From the NCBI GenBank assembly GCA_002333405.1, contig DDBH01000023.1, positions 1-17,846 of the forward strand: a stretch of 17,846 bases of DNA, in the 5' to 3' direction. The stretch is from Micrococcales bacterium UBA2037. GTDB taxonomy: Bacteria > Actinomycetota > Actinomycetes > Actinomycetales > Microbacteriaceae. The position numbers were made by a program, and so were the translations under genes. The notes beneath the pieces are model-generated. The model had not been told where the DNA came from. It saw nothing but the letters and a program-made list of their open reading frames with translations, and ran no database searches. Numbering within the stretch: position 1 is the stretch's first letter; the number at the start of each line of letters is the position of its first letter. Below are positions 5,717 through 13,429 of the stretch, piece after piece.

Positions 5717-7440
5717 GCGACATCCTCAGGCCTTGGCAGAAATAGCCAGTCGTCGACATCGACACCCTCTAGCACGTCACTAACCGTTGGCGCTCCGCTG
5801 TAAAGAGTCACTCTCAGCCAATCGGTTGACTGAGGGTTGTAGTTCTCCATGCCGTAGGTTGCCAACTGGAATCGCTGAAGATCAAGCGGCAAAAAATCAT
5901 CGGCCAGTGGGTTTACGTGGGCCTCGGTATAGACCAAGCCTTCTACCGACTGAATTCTCTCGATGATGCCCCAGTGCTCTGGGTGGAGCGATAGGAACTC
6001 TCCGATTGAAGTTTCTGGTCGCACAGCCCCAAGGTCCTTCATCAAAGAAACTACGTCCTTGGCAACGCCAACCGGGTGCTCAGTACCTAACCCCTTGTCC
6101 TTGCCGCGGAAACCGCGACGAGGCTCCTGATTGTTTCTGGAGTAGAACCAGAATCTTGAGGTTTGCCCCGGAGCATTGAAATCAAACTTATTTGCCCAGC
6201 TGTATTGATTTTCAACAATTTTTCTCAAACCCCCAACCGACATTATTGGGTTCAACTGCGTCCTATCAACGCAAAGCAACAGGGACTCAATGTCCGCATC
6301 CAGCGAGGAGTCGATTTCAACCAAGACCGAGTCAACAATCTGGCGGACTTCGGTCGATCGCTCTGCCGACAGCGCGCTGAGCGCCTTGGCCGGATGAGAA
6401 ACTTTTTGGCCATTCATTTCACCCCTTGCCTGATACTGCCTCGCCCAATCAACTACTTCGGTGAGCAAATCGGCCAGCACTGGACCCGATGGGTATGGCT
6501 CGGTTGTGAAAGACTTTTTCTGGGAGAAATACAGCTTTGAGCGCTCGAGCAAACTGCAGACTCGGGCCCACTCTTGAGAATCGGGACTCCACTTTTGACT
6601 GTGGGCGTGTGCCATTGGTAATTCACGCAGGGCAACCCAGGCATCCAAAACTTGAGGGTGACGAATTACATAGGGAACCATGCCCAGGCCGGTTGCGTTT
6701 CCCAGACCTAAAAACCTTCGCCAAGCTCGAGCCAATGGCACTGCAGTTTCAGACTTGCTTTTGGCGCAGTGCTCGGCTAGGTCAGCGGAGAACTCTCTTA
6801 ACAGCCAGGCTGCAAGCATCTGAGCCCGATATGGGACACTAAGCGGGTTGCTTGAGCCAATTCCTTCGAAATCGCGCAGGCCCCATTTGCCATTGCCATA
6901 GAACGCTGTGCTGCGCAAAATATAGGCCGCGTCACTAACCTGGTCAGCCTCGGGTTGCAGCCCGTTGGCTAGTCGGTCGGACACATAATCGAAGAACCGT
7001 TGGCTCCGGTTGGCTCTTGCCCAAATTAGAGTCATGTCATCCGCGCGACCATCTTCTTGCTTGGTTACGTGGTTTCGAAGAATCTCAAGACGTTCAGGGC
7101 TCACTTCACCCTCAACCAGGGCCGAGGTAACATCCCAGTCCTGTGCGATAACTCGGTCGGTTCGCATTTCCTCATCGATGACCTGCGAGAACACAACAAG
7201 CTCGGCGATGTGTTGACCAAGCTCGACTCGGATGATTGCGTGGCCTCTACCTTGCCCGTCTATTTCCCAGACACGCTTTGAGATTTTCCAGCCTTCCCGC
7301 GAAGCATGCCTGACTAGAGCACGAGAAAAACTGTGACGTGTTTGTCTTGCTGTTCCAAGCTCGTGGGGGTCCATCGCTAATTCGGGACTACGAGCGGTCG
7401 ACTTTAGTGATGCAATCCTGGATGAGTGCGTGACGCTCAT
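5713..7440 (-). CDS. 575-aa protein of unrecognised family in the catabolic operon
   Basis: I do not recognise this protein. It is soluble-looking, with no signal peptide or transmembrane helix, and rich in Arg, Trp and His. Visible landmarks are HSFSRALVRHASREGWKISK (36-55), a beta-rich stretch IIRVELGQHIAELVVFSQV, MTLIWARANRSQRFFDYV, GLGNATGLGMVPYVIRHP, SRFWFYSRNNQEPRRGFRGK and a C-terminal segment GLVYTEAHVNPLADDFLPLD. No Rossmann, P-loop, Fe-S CxxC or known hydrolase motif is evident. The aromatic/basic patch around RFWFYSRNN suggests a ligand or cofactor site, but that is a guess. ATG 7440 overlaps the aldehyde dehydrogenase stop as ATGA, and its TGA overlaps the M19-like ATG, so it is translated in step with both. 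Being the second and largest gene, it may supply the key catalytic step. Confidence 0.85.
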   Translation of the reverse strand: MSVTHSSRIASLKSTARSPELAMDPHELGTARQTRHSFSRALVRHASREGWKISKRVWEIDGQGRGHAIIRVELGQHIAELVVFSQVIDEEMRTDRVIAQDWDVTSALVEGEVSPERLEILRNHVTKQEDGRADDMTLIWARANRSQRFFDYVSDRLANGLQPEADQVSDAAYILRSTAFYGNGKWGLRDFEGIGSSNPLSVPYRAQMLAAWLLREFSADLAEHCAKSKSETAVPLARAWRRFLGLGNATGLGMVPYVIRHPQVLDAWVALRELPMAHAHSQKWSPDSQEWARVCSLLERSKLYFSQKKSFTTEPYPSGPVLADLLTEVVDWARQYQARGEMNGQKVSHPAKALSALSAERSTEVRQIVDSVLVEIDSSLDADIESLLLCVDRTQLNPIMSVGGLRKIVENQYSWANKFDFNAPGQTSRFWFYSRNNQEPRRGFRGKDKGLGTEHPVGVAKDVVSLMKDLGAVRPETSIGEFLSLHPEHWGIIERIQSVEGLVYTEAHVNPLADDFLPLDLQRFQLATYGMENYNPQSTDWLRVTLYSGAPTVSDVLEGVDVDDWLFLPRPEDVA

Positions 7441-8912
7441 GGCTGCCTCCTGGGGGCAACTCGTCTGTAGACGCTCTTGGTAATGGTGAAAAATTCCGCA
7501 ACGCTCTCAGCGTTCTGTTCTCTTGGACCTGGGAAGGTGGAGCCCTTCAAGCCACCAAAGGGGACGTGCAATTCAGATCCGGTATTTGGAGCATTGATCT
7601 TTATCAAGCCAGCGATAAGACCGGTTGTCGCAAGTTGGATGTCTGCATCGCTCGCCGAAAATATCGATGCGGTCAATCCAAATTCGGTGGCGTTGGCCGT
7701 CTCAATGGCTTCTTCGAGACTGGCCACGTTCATAACAGTGGTGACTGGTCCGAAGACTTCTTCCTTGCAAGTCCGAAGCGTCATGTCTCCCTCTAGCACG
7801 GTCGGCGCGACATAAAATCCTGGTCCTTCTGGAAGCTTTGCCTGTGCGATGATTTTGCCGCCTTGAGAAACAGCATCTGAGACAGCGTCTTCGATCTCCT
7901 TTTTCGCTGCAGCAGAGATTACTGGTCCGGTTGTGACTCCTGCTTGACCACCCGGACCAACAACAAGTGCCTCAACTTCGGACCTAAGAGCCGCAACGAA
8001 ACTTTCATGCGCATCGCCAACGGTGATGATTCTTCTTGTTGCTGTGCACTTCTGACCGGAGCCCGACATCGCCCCAACGGTTAGCTGCTTAGCCGCGAAT
8101 ACCGAATCAACGTCCGGCATAACAATTGCTGCGTTGTGTCCACCTAGTTCAAGTTGGACCTTGACCCCGCGTGCGATGGCCGCCTCAGAAATTATTTTGC
8201 CCACTGGAACTGAGCCAGTGAAGGAAAGCGCCCCCACGTGAGGGCTCTGCACCATCGCGGACGCAACCCTTCCAGACGCCAAAATTAGATTGAGAACACC
8301 AGCTGGGACACCGGCATCGTGGAACAGCTTTGCAAACGCGTGGCTGATTGCAGGTATGTCGCTAGCTGGCTTCCAGACAATGGTGTTTCCCCACAACAAT
8401 GCCGGTGCAATCTTCCAGGAAGGAATCTGAGTTGGAAAATTCCATGGAGTAATTACTCCAACAACACCGATTGCTTCTCGAACTTGTTCGATGTGCTCGC
8501 CAGGAAAAGAGGACGGGTAGGTTTTGCCAATTGGATTTCTTGAACTGGCAGCGTGATATCGAATAGTTTCTGCAGAGCCATCGATTTCTCCGAGTGCTTC
8601 TGGGTAGGTCTTGCCCTGTTCTTGAGTCATTAGTGCCGCGAGCTCCTCGCGACGCACGGTCATTAGATCCGCTACTTCTCTAAGAATTGAACCGCGCCTA
8701 ATGATTCCTAGGGATTCCCAGGAAGGCTGGGCTGTTACCGCCGCTGAAATGGCTTCATCTACGTCCGCTTGGCTGCACTGGCGGAGGCTGGCTACAACTT
8801 CGCTTGGATTTGCCGGGTTTGTGCTTTCGAGCATGTCACCACGGCCTGCAAGCCACTCACCGCCGATGAGATTCATTGGATTTTGTGCTTCGTTCGAACT
8901 GATTGCTGGCAA
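7437..8912 (-). CDS. NAD(P)-dependent aldehyde dehydrogenase, semialdehyde-type
   Basis: This 491-aa enzyme oxidises an aldehyde to the acid. Motifs in order are TPWNFP (155-160) with oxyanion Asn158, KPAS (Lys181), nucleotide loop FTGSVPVG (231-238), general base Glu255 in LELGGHNA, nucleophile Cys289 in GSGQKCTATRR, and PFGGLKGS near the C-terminus. The GQKCTATRR surroundings resemble 2-oxoglutarate semialdehyde dehydrogenases more than betaine-aldehyde types, but this is a weak hint. The start is TTG 8912, with GAAGGGG at a good distance upstream (8918-8924); an in-frame ATG twelve codons in would lose little. It is the first gene of the operon, divergent from LysR, and its stop overlaps the next gene as ATGA. 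The aldehyde is presumably made by the downstream enzymes. Confidence 0.93.
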   Translation of the reverse strand: MPAISSNEAQNPMNLIGGEWLAGRGDMLESTNPANPSEVVASLRQCSQADVDEAISAAVTAQPSWESLGIIRRGSILREVADLMTVRREELAALMTQEQGKTYPEALGEIDGSAETIRYHAASSRNPIGKTYPSSFPGEHIEQVREAIGVVGVITPWNFPTQIPSWKIAPALLWGNTIVWKPASDIPAISHAFAKLFHDAGVPAGVLNLILASGRVASAMVQSPHVGALSFTGSVPVGKIISEAAIARGVKVQLELGGHNAAIVMPDVDSVFAAKQLTVGAMSGSGQKCTATRRIITVGDAHESFVAALRSEVEALVVGPGGQAGVTTGPVISAAAKKEIEDAVSDAVSQGGKIIAQAKLPEGPGFYVAPTVLEGDMTLRTCKEEVFGPVTTVMNVASLEEAIETANATEFGLTASIFSASDADIQLATTGLIAGLIKINAPNTGSELHVPFGGLKGSTFPGPREQNAESVAEFFTITKSVYRRVAPRRQP

Positions 8913-8964
8913 GTAGGCCCCTTCACCGCGCTGTGATGGGACAAAGTTACCTCACGGGATTGTT

Positions 8965-8993
8965 AATAACTATGGCAATATACGAATGTTATT
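8965..8993. promoter_or_regulatory. Candidate LysR operator in the divergent promoter region
   Basis: AATAAC (8965-8970) and GTTATT (8988-8993) form an inverted repeat with a 17-base AT-rich centre containing TATGGCAATA. It lies between the TTG start of the aldehyde dehydrogenase (8912, minus) and the LysR start (9005, plus), only 11 bases from the latter. LysR-type regulators usually bind dyads with T-N11-A cores in such divergent gaps and repress their own gene. A clean -35/-10 pair could not be fixed for either direction. Confidence 0.45.
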
Positions 8994-9004
8994 CAGAAGA
9001 GATT

Positions 9005-9913
9005 ATGATAGATCTCATGAACATGAGTGCTCTGATTGCATTTGTTGAAGTCGCCGAACAGGCACACTTCGGGCGAGCCGCTCAAAACCTAGGAATTACT
9101 CAATCCGGACTATCTCAAATGATCAAAAAGCTTGAACAGACCTGCGGGGCGAAACTTATAGCCCGAACCACTAGGACCGTTTCGCTAACTGAGGTCGGCG
9201 AAATCTTCTTGGAGCACGCTCGTGAGCTTCTGCTTGCCCACGAGTTGTTTAGCCAAAGGATCGGTGCCGTAATCCAGGGTGACGCGGGAACCGTTCGCCT
9301 AGGGTTCGTAGCCTCGGCAGCGCTTGGGATCTTGCCGGAACTAACTGCCGAGCTGCATATACATGCCCCTGGTATTAAACTTTCTCTCGTCGAGCTGACA
9401 TCCGAGGAGCAGTTGCCCAGATTGCGCGCAGGAGAAATTGACGTCGGAGTTCTTCGAGAAATTAGCCAGTCACAAGGACTCGAAATGAGTCTTCTTACTA
9501 CTGAGCCACTGTTGCTCGCGGTTCCAAAAACGCATGCACTCGCATCTCGAAAGAGCGTGACGCTCGATGTCCTAAAGTTTGAGGGTTTCATCATGTTCCC
9601 TAGAACAAAGGTTTCACACCTTCATGATCACATCTACCGGCTATGCAATTCAGCAGGATTTACTCCTCAGATTGTGGAGCAGGCGGTTCAATTCGCAACG
9701 ATTTTAGGATTGGTTTCGAGCAATGCTGGGGTGGCGATAGTCCCAAGCAGCCTCACTGCCATCCAGCTGCCAAATGTGAGGTTCCTAGCGATAGACCATA
9801 AAGACGCATTCTCGAGAATCTATTTGGCCACGAGGATGCAAGAAAAATCATCCCCAGCCGCAAAAAAAATGGTGAAGATTTCAACGGATTTCGCAAAAGG
9901 CCTGAAGACCTGA
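9005..9913 (+). CDS. LysR-family transcriptional regulator, divergent from the catabolic operon
   Basis: From ATG 9005 the product is 302 aa, the normal LysR length. Residues about 6-65 form the winged helix-turn-helix (ALIAFVEVAEQAHFGRAAQN, GLSQMIKKLEQ, RTTRTVSLTEVGEIFLEHA). The remainder is the periplasmic-binding-like effector domain (VRLGFVASAALGILPELTAE, EIDVGVLRE, GLVSSNAGVAIVPSSL). Longer in-frame starts up to 8903 would add residues unlike any LysR N-terminus; ATG 9017 and 9023 remain possible. AGAAGAG lies a few bases before ATG 9005. Placement head-to-head with the aldehyde dehydrogenase operon is the classic arrangement for a LysR activator of that operon, with a pathway metabolite as likely effector. 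The dyad at 8965-8993 is a candidate site. Confidence 0.92.
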   Translation: MIDLMNMSALIAFVEVAEQAHFGRAAQNLGITQSGLSQMIKKLEQTCGAKLIARTTRTVSLTEVGEIFLEHARELLLAHELFSQRIGAVIQGDAGTVRLGFVASAALGILPELTAELHIHAPGIKLSLVELTSEEQLPRLRAGEIDVGVLREISQSQGLEMSLLTTEPLLLAVPKTHALASRKSVTLDVLKFEGFIMFPRTKVSHLHDHIYRLCNSAGFTPQIVEQAVQFATILGLVSSNAGVAIVPSSLTAIQLPNVRFLAIDHKDAFSRIYLATRMQEKSSPAAKKMVKISTDFAKGLKT

Positions 9914-9942
9914 GTTAGTGCCCAAGCTATTGTGAAAGTAAA

Positions 9943-9975
9943 ACCCACATCCCAGTGTTTAGGGGGGTTGTGGGT
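9943..9975 (-). terminator. Terminator of tRNA-Ser(GCT), possibly also stopping LysR transcription
   Basis: ACCCACA (9943-9949) pairs with TGTGGGT (9969-9975), and the stem continues inward with CCC/GGG after a T-T mismatch. Read on the minus strand, the stem is followed by TTTTACTTT, which fits an intrinsic terminator for the tRNA. In the plus direction there is no T-tract, so any effect on LysR would be weaker. Confidence 0.65.
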
Positions 9976-9981
9976 GTCGAG

Positions 9982-10072
9982 CGGAGACGAGAGGATTTGA
10001 ACCTCCGAGGGGCTTTAAGGCCCCTACCTCATTAGCAGTGAGGCGCACTCGACCGGACTATGCGACGTCTCC
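9982..10072 (-). tRNA. tRNA-Ser(GCT)
   Basis: On the minus strand, acceptor strands GGAGACG and CGTCTCC pair over seven bases, with discriminator G at 9982. The anticodon stem CCTCA/TGAGG holds loop CTGCTAA, giving anticodon GCT (serine AGC/AGT). A long GC-rich variable arm (AGGGGCC/GGCCCCT-like) and a T-arm with GTTCAAATC are typical of serine tRNAs. The CCA end is not encoded. The gene reads AGY serine codons. Confidence 0.96.
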
Positions 10073-10080
10073 TTGATGCT

Positions 10081-10109
10081 GGATTAGCCTACTAGCAATC
10101 TGGCTTCAA
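10081..10109 (-). promoter_or_regulatory. Predicted promoter of tRNA-Ser(GCT)
   Basis: On the minus strand, TTGAAG (10104-10109) and TAATCC (10081-10086) are separated by 17 bases, and the -10 box ends eight bases before the mature tRNA 5' end. This fits a sigma70-type promoter. It lies just beyond the stop codon of the LCP gene. Confidence 0.55.
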
Positions 10110-10117
10110 TCCAAAAA

Positions 10118-11320
10118 TTAGTTTGAGCAGCTCTTGGTCGCTGCGTTGGTTCCCTGAACCCACTCCGGCAGCACAGCAACCTCGCCCTCGATAGCAGCTG
10201 GATCGCTGCTCTCAAGAGTTGCATCGACCACTGGGCTCTCCTCTGCCACAACAGCGCCGGAACCGGGGTTGGCTTCTGCTAGCACCAGTGGCTTATCGGA
10301 GGCCATGAGCTCAAAGAGCTCGGCAGCTCGCTCAGGGCTGGGAGCAACGCGCCCTGCATATTCACCGTCCAAGTCATAGACCGGCAGCTTGATGAAGGTG
10401 ATTTTATCTAAGTCCACCTGGTTGACCTGCTGGGCTAAGCCAAAAATCACTCCCAGGTCGGTCAGGCTTTTGGAAAGAGTCATGTTCGAAAGCGCTGCTG
10501 TTCCCAACCGGAACATCGTGAAGGGGTTTATCAGTGCGCCTTCATCTTTTAGCTTTCTAACCATTGAGGTCAAAAAGACCTGTTGGTTCGAAATTCTAGA
10601 TAGGTCGGAGCCGTCCCCAACCCCGTGACGGGTTCTCAGGAAGGCCAGTGCTTCGTCACCAATTAGGGTGTGCTCGCCGGGCTCTAGGTGGAGGTTTGTG
10701 TATTCATCATCGATGGCCGTCGCAACACAAACATCAACGCCGCCGATTGCCTCGCTCATGGCAATAACGCCCTTGAAATCGATGACTGCCAGGTATGGGA
10801 TTGTGACCCCGGTCAGCTGCTGAACAGCGAGCAAGGTGCAGGCGGGGCCAGCCTTGGTCATGGTGCTGTTGATTTGGGCAAATTCTCGGGCTGGGTAAGG
10901 ATCTCCGCCTTCAGGATTCGGGCAGGAAGGCACTGCCACCATCAAGTCTCTAGGAATGCTCATCGCAACCGCATTCTGGCGATCGCGGGAAATGTGGAGC
11001 AGGATGATCACGTCTGCGAGCGCCGAACCAACCGGACCATAGGCGGTTGAGCCCTGACCCTCACGGGTATCGGAACCAACCAGCAAAACATTGATTGGTC
11101 CATCAATGTCTTCGGGAGTTGGCAGATCAAAGGAATTGCCGTCGGTTGCGTAAACCTCAATGCCCGATGCACTTAGCTGGTTTGTAATGAAGAAATAACT
11201 TCCGGCACCGACTGCAAAAGTGCCGGCTAGCACCACAATCATGACCCGCACGATGGCCTTGAGCCAGCCGCGGCGCTTGGGTTTTGAGTCCCCCAGGAAC
11301 TCGTATTCGGAATCAGTCAC
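10118..11320 (-). CDS. LytR-CpsA-Psr (LCP) family cell-wall polymer ligase
   Basis: This 400-aa membrane-anchored enzyme should transfer lipid-linked secondary polymers onto peptidoglycan outside the membrane. A basic cytoplasmic tail (KPKRRGWLK) precedes one helix (about 23-45). The LCP domain follows: INVLLVGSDTR (76-86) with Asp84 and Arg86, ADVIILLHI, MSIPRDL (Arg124, Asp125), and EALAFLRTRH with GDGSDLSRI (223-243), which supply the usual pyrophosphate/metal-contacting Arg and Asp residues. Cys133, Cys161, Cys198 and Cys398 are all predicted outside and could form disulfides. The C-terminal 50 residues are Ala/Glu/Pro-rich. The start is GTG 11320, preceded by GGAAAAG. It is a single-gene unit between the sugar operon and tRNA-Ser, and probably part of the conserved backbone. 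Confidence 0.93.
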   Translation of the reverse strand: MTDSEYEFLGDSKPKRRGWLKAIVRVMIVVLAGTFAVGAGSYFFITNQLSASGIEVYATDGNSFDLPTPEDIDGPINVLLVGSDTREGQGSTAYGPVGSALADVIILLHISRDRQNAVAMSIPRDLMVAVPSCPNPEGGDPYPAREFAQINSTMTKAGPACTLLAVQQLTGVTIPYLAVIDFKGVIAMSEAIGGVDVCVATAIDDEYTNLHLEPGEHTLIGDEALAFLRTRHGVGDGSDLSRISNQQVFLTSMVRKLKDEGALINPFTMFRLGTAALSNMTLSKSLTDLGVIFGLAQQVNQVDLDKITFIKLPVYDLDGEYAGRVAPSPERAAELFELMASDKPLVLAEANPGSGAVVAEESPVVDATLESSDPAAIEGEVAVLPEWVQGTNAATKSCSN

Positions 11321-11386
11321 GTAGGTCTTTTCCAGCTAATGGTATTTACATGTCTGAGGATACCCGTGCTACCGAATTATTGAAAC

Positions 11387-11403
11387 GAATTCCTAGGGAA
11401 TTC
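11387..11403. terminator. Short hairpin downstream of the sugar-transport operon
   Basis: GAATTCC (11387-11393) and GGAATTC (11397-11403) form seven perfect pairs around a three-base loop. On the minus strand it is followed by GTTTCAATAATT, which could act as a weak T-rich tail. It lies 70 bases past the end of the MalG-type permease gene and about 70 bases before the LCP start, so it could end the sugar transcript. It could instead be an operator for LCP. Confidence 0.4.
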
Positions 11404-11472
11404 ACACTTGGCGACCCTCAGGGCTAGTCTAAAAATCTGACTCCGGCTTCTACCAAAACCAGGTGTTACGAG

Positions 11473-12339
11473 CTACTTGACGGAACCCGAAGTCAGTCCG
11501 CGAACGAAGAACCGCTGGAGTCCAAGGAATACCAAAAGCGGAACAACCAGAGAAATAAAGGCACCAGCAGCCACATCCTGCCAGCCCTGTCCATACTGCC
11601 CCAAGAGCTTCAGGAGTTCATAAGTCAACACGGGACTTCCCTGCCCCACAAAAATAAATGCAATCAAATAGTCATTCCAGACCCACAGAAATTGGAAGAT
11701 TGCAAAGGAGGCGATTGCGGGCATCGATAAGGGCAGGACCAAGGACCAGAATATCTTGTAGTAGCTCGCGCCATCGATACGCGCCGCCTCAATCAGTGAG
11801 GTCGGAATTGTCAACATGTAGTTGCGAATGATGTAAATCGCCAATGGCATGGCAAAAGCTGAATGGACAATCCAGGCAGAGGCGTAGGTTCCAGTTAGTT
11901 GGATGTCGACTGCCTTCTGCAGCCAAACCATTCCTCGCAGAACCGGAATTAGTGCGGCCTGAAGAGGAACGACCATGAGCCCAACCATAAGTGAGAACAC
12001 AACCTCTTTGCCCTTAAAGTTCAAAAAAGTAAACGCATAGGCCGCGTTGGCAGCAACCATCAGTGGCAATATGGTCGCCGGAATAGTCACGGCGAAGGTG
12101 TTAATTAGGGCATCCAGCATCCCGCTCTCAAGTGCAGTCTGATAGGCGTCCGTAGACCACACGGTGCCAAGAGGGTCAAGAACTGCATCCCACCAAGGCG
12201 ATACTTCTGCATCGGATCTCCTGCGTAACGAAGTAATTAGCAGGCCTAGTGTTGGTAAGGACCAAACAACGACCAGTGCCAGCAAGATGAAGGTTGATCC
12301 AAGTTTGAACCTAGCTGAAATCCTCTTTAGTGTGCTCAT
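11473..12339 (-). CDS. Carbohydrate ABC transporter permease (MalG/AglG type)
   Basis: This 288-aa permease is the second membrane subunit of a sugar importer. It has an N-terminal helix (about 15-36, STFILLALVVVWSLPTLGLL), an extracytoplasmic loop, then five more helices. The EAA motif reads EAARIDGASYYKIFWSLV near residue 185, contacting the ATPase. The PLQAALIPV and FLWVWNDYLIAFIFV segments are typical of CUT1 family permeases. ATG 12339 overlaps the stop of the MalF-type gene (TAATG). No ATPase gene follows; CUT1 systems often borrow a shared MsmK/UgpC-type ATPase encoded elsewhere. Similarity in feel to alpha-glucoside transporters (AglG) is an impression only. Confidence 0.93.
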   Translation of the reverse strand: MSTLKRISARFKLGSTFILLALVVVWSLPTLGLLITSLRRRSDAEVSPWWDAVLDPLGTVWSTDAYQTALESGMLDALINTFAVTIPATILPLMVAANAAYAFTFLNFKGKEVVFSLMVGLMVVPLQAALIPVLRGMVWLQKAVDIQLTGTYASAWIVHSAFAMPLAIYIIRNYMLTIPTSLIEAARIDGASYYKIFWSLVLPLSMPAIASFAIFQFLWVWNDYLIAFIFVGQGSPVLTYELLKLLGQYGQGWQDVAAGAFISLVVPLLVFLGLQRFFVRGLTSGSVK

Positions 12340-13319
12340 TAGCGCAGCTCCTCTTGTTGCTTCACGGTTCTAATTTGCACGTACATCAATGGGACGATCA
12401 GAACGAAGAGGACAACCACAATTGCGGATGCGGGGCCAATCTCTCGGCTTTCGAAGAACACCCTGAACCACTCCAGCGCCAAAACCGAGGTGTCGAAGTT
12501 TCCACCTGTCATTGCTAAGACGACATCGAAGATCTTCATCACTAGGATCAGCACCGTTACAAACACAGCCATAATTGAGCCCCATACCTGCGGGAGTATG
12601 ACATGGCGGAAAACCTGCCACGCGTTCGCAGCATCCAACCGTGCCGCTTCGAGCGTCTCCTCGGGAACGGCCTTAATGGCCGCAGAGATGATCACCATCG
12701 AGTAGCCGACCTGAAGCCAGACAAGAACCGCCATTAGTAAGAATGTATTCAGGCGGCCGTCACTTATTGTCAACCAGGGCTGTGCTTCAAGGCCCAATCC
12801 GATCATTATCGAGTTTAGGACCCCCACCTCTGGCCTGCCGGGGGGCACGTATGCATAGGTGAGCGACCAGATGGTGGCCGCTGCCACGAAGCTGATTGAC
12901 ATCGGCATGAAAATCAAAGTCTTGAAGATTTTTTCTCGGGTGGGTCCCACCTGGTTTGTAAGAGTCGCTACAGCCGTTCCAATAGCAACAGTGATTGCTG
13001 GAACCACAAGTACCCACAGAAAGTTGTTAACCAGGACCGACAAGAAATTTGGGTCGGTAAATAGTGCGACGTAGTTGTCGAATCCGACGTAGTTCTCTAC
13101 TCGTTTGTCCATAAATGACCAAATGAAGGTCTGAACAATAGGAACCAGTAATACCAATGTTACTAGCACGAGTGCCGGGGTTAAAAAGGCGATCCACTGG
13201 ACCCTCTTCAGAATTTTTTCAGGAAGGAACGACAGCAGCGCATTCAGGAGCCAGTAGAGCCCATAACTGGCACCGATTCCAATTGTCACAGCTATCAGAC
13301 CAAAGATAATATCGCCCAT
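12339..13319 (-). CDS. Carbohydrate ABC transporter permease (MalF/AglF type)
   Basis: This 326-aa first membrane subunit has two N-terminal hydrophobic segments (about 5-33 and 44-70), so it is slightly extended relative to minimal MalF-like proteins. The middle has YVGFDNYVALFTDPNFL and a CUT1-typical segment starting FKTLIFMPMSISFVAAATI. The EAA motif is EAARLDAANAWQVFRHVILP. The helix set ends near VVVLFVLIVPLMYVQI. The gene starts at ATG 13319 and is separated from the binding-protein gene by 110 nt that contain a strong stem-loop, while its own stop overlaps the next permease. Together the two permeases form the CUT1 translocator. Confidence 0.93.
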   Translation of the reverse strand: MGDIIFGLIAVTIGIGASYGLYWLLNALLSFLPEKILKRVQWIAFLTPALVLVTLVLLVPIVQTFIWSFMDKRVENYVGFDNYVALFTDPNFLSVLVNNFLWVLVVPAITVAIGTAVATLTNQVGPTREKIFKTLIFMPMSISFVAAATIWSLTYAYVPPGRPEVGVLNSIMIGLGLEAQPWLTISDGRLNTFLLMAVLVWLQVGYSMVIISAAIKAVPEETLEAARLDAANAWQVFRHVILPQVWGSIMAVFVTVLILVMKIFDVVLAMTGGNFDTSVLALEWFRVFFESREIGPASAIVVVLFVLIVPLMYVQIRTVKQQEELR

Positions 13320-13372
13320 TACTTCGACCCTTCAGCTACGTTGCGTGCTTTTACAATACTTAAGAACTGATT

Positions 13373-13406
13373 CCGCTGGCGCCGACTTGTTAGTCGACGC
13401 CAGCGG
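13373..13406 (-). promoter_or_regulatory. 15-bp intercistronic stem-loop after the sugar-binding-protein gene
   Basis: CCGCTGGCGCCGACT (13373-13387) pairs with AGTCGACGCCAGCGG (13392-13406), with one C-A mismatch and loop TGTT. No T-run follows on the minus strand, so transcription should mostly read through into the permeases. Such a hairpin right after a binding-protein gene commonly protects the upstream mRNA from 3' exonucleases and raises binding protein relative to permease. Here that is inferred from position. Confidence 0.7.
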
Positions 13407-13429
13407 GTTTCAGTCAGTGACTAGGTTTA

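Noticed and set aside
8903..9004. LysR start at the TTG near 8903
   Set aside because: The added 34 residues do not resemble a LysR N-terminus and would overlap the divergent aldehyde dehydrogenase start.
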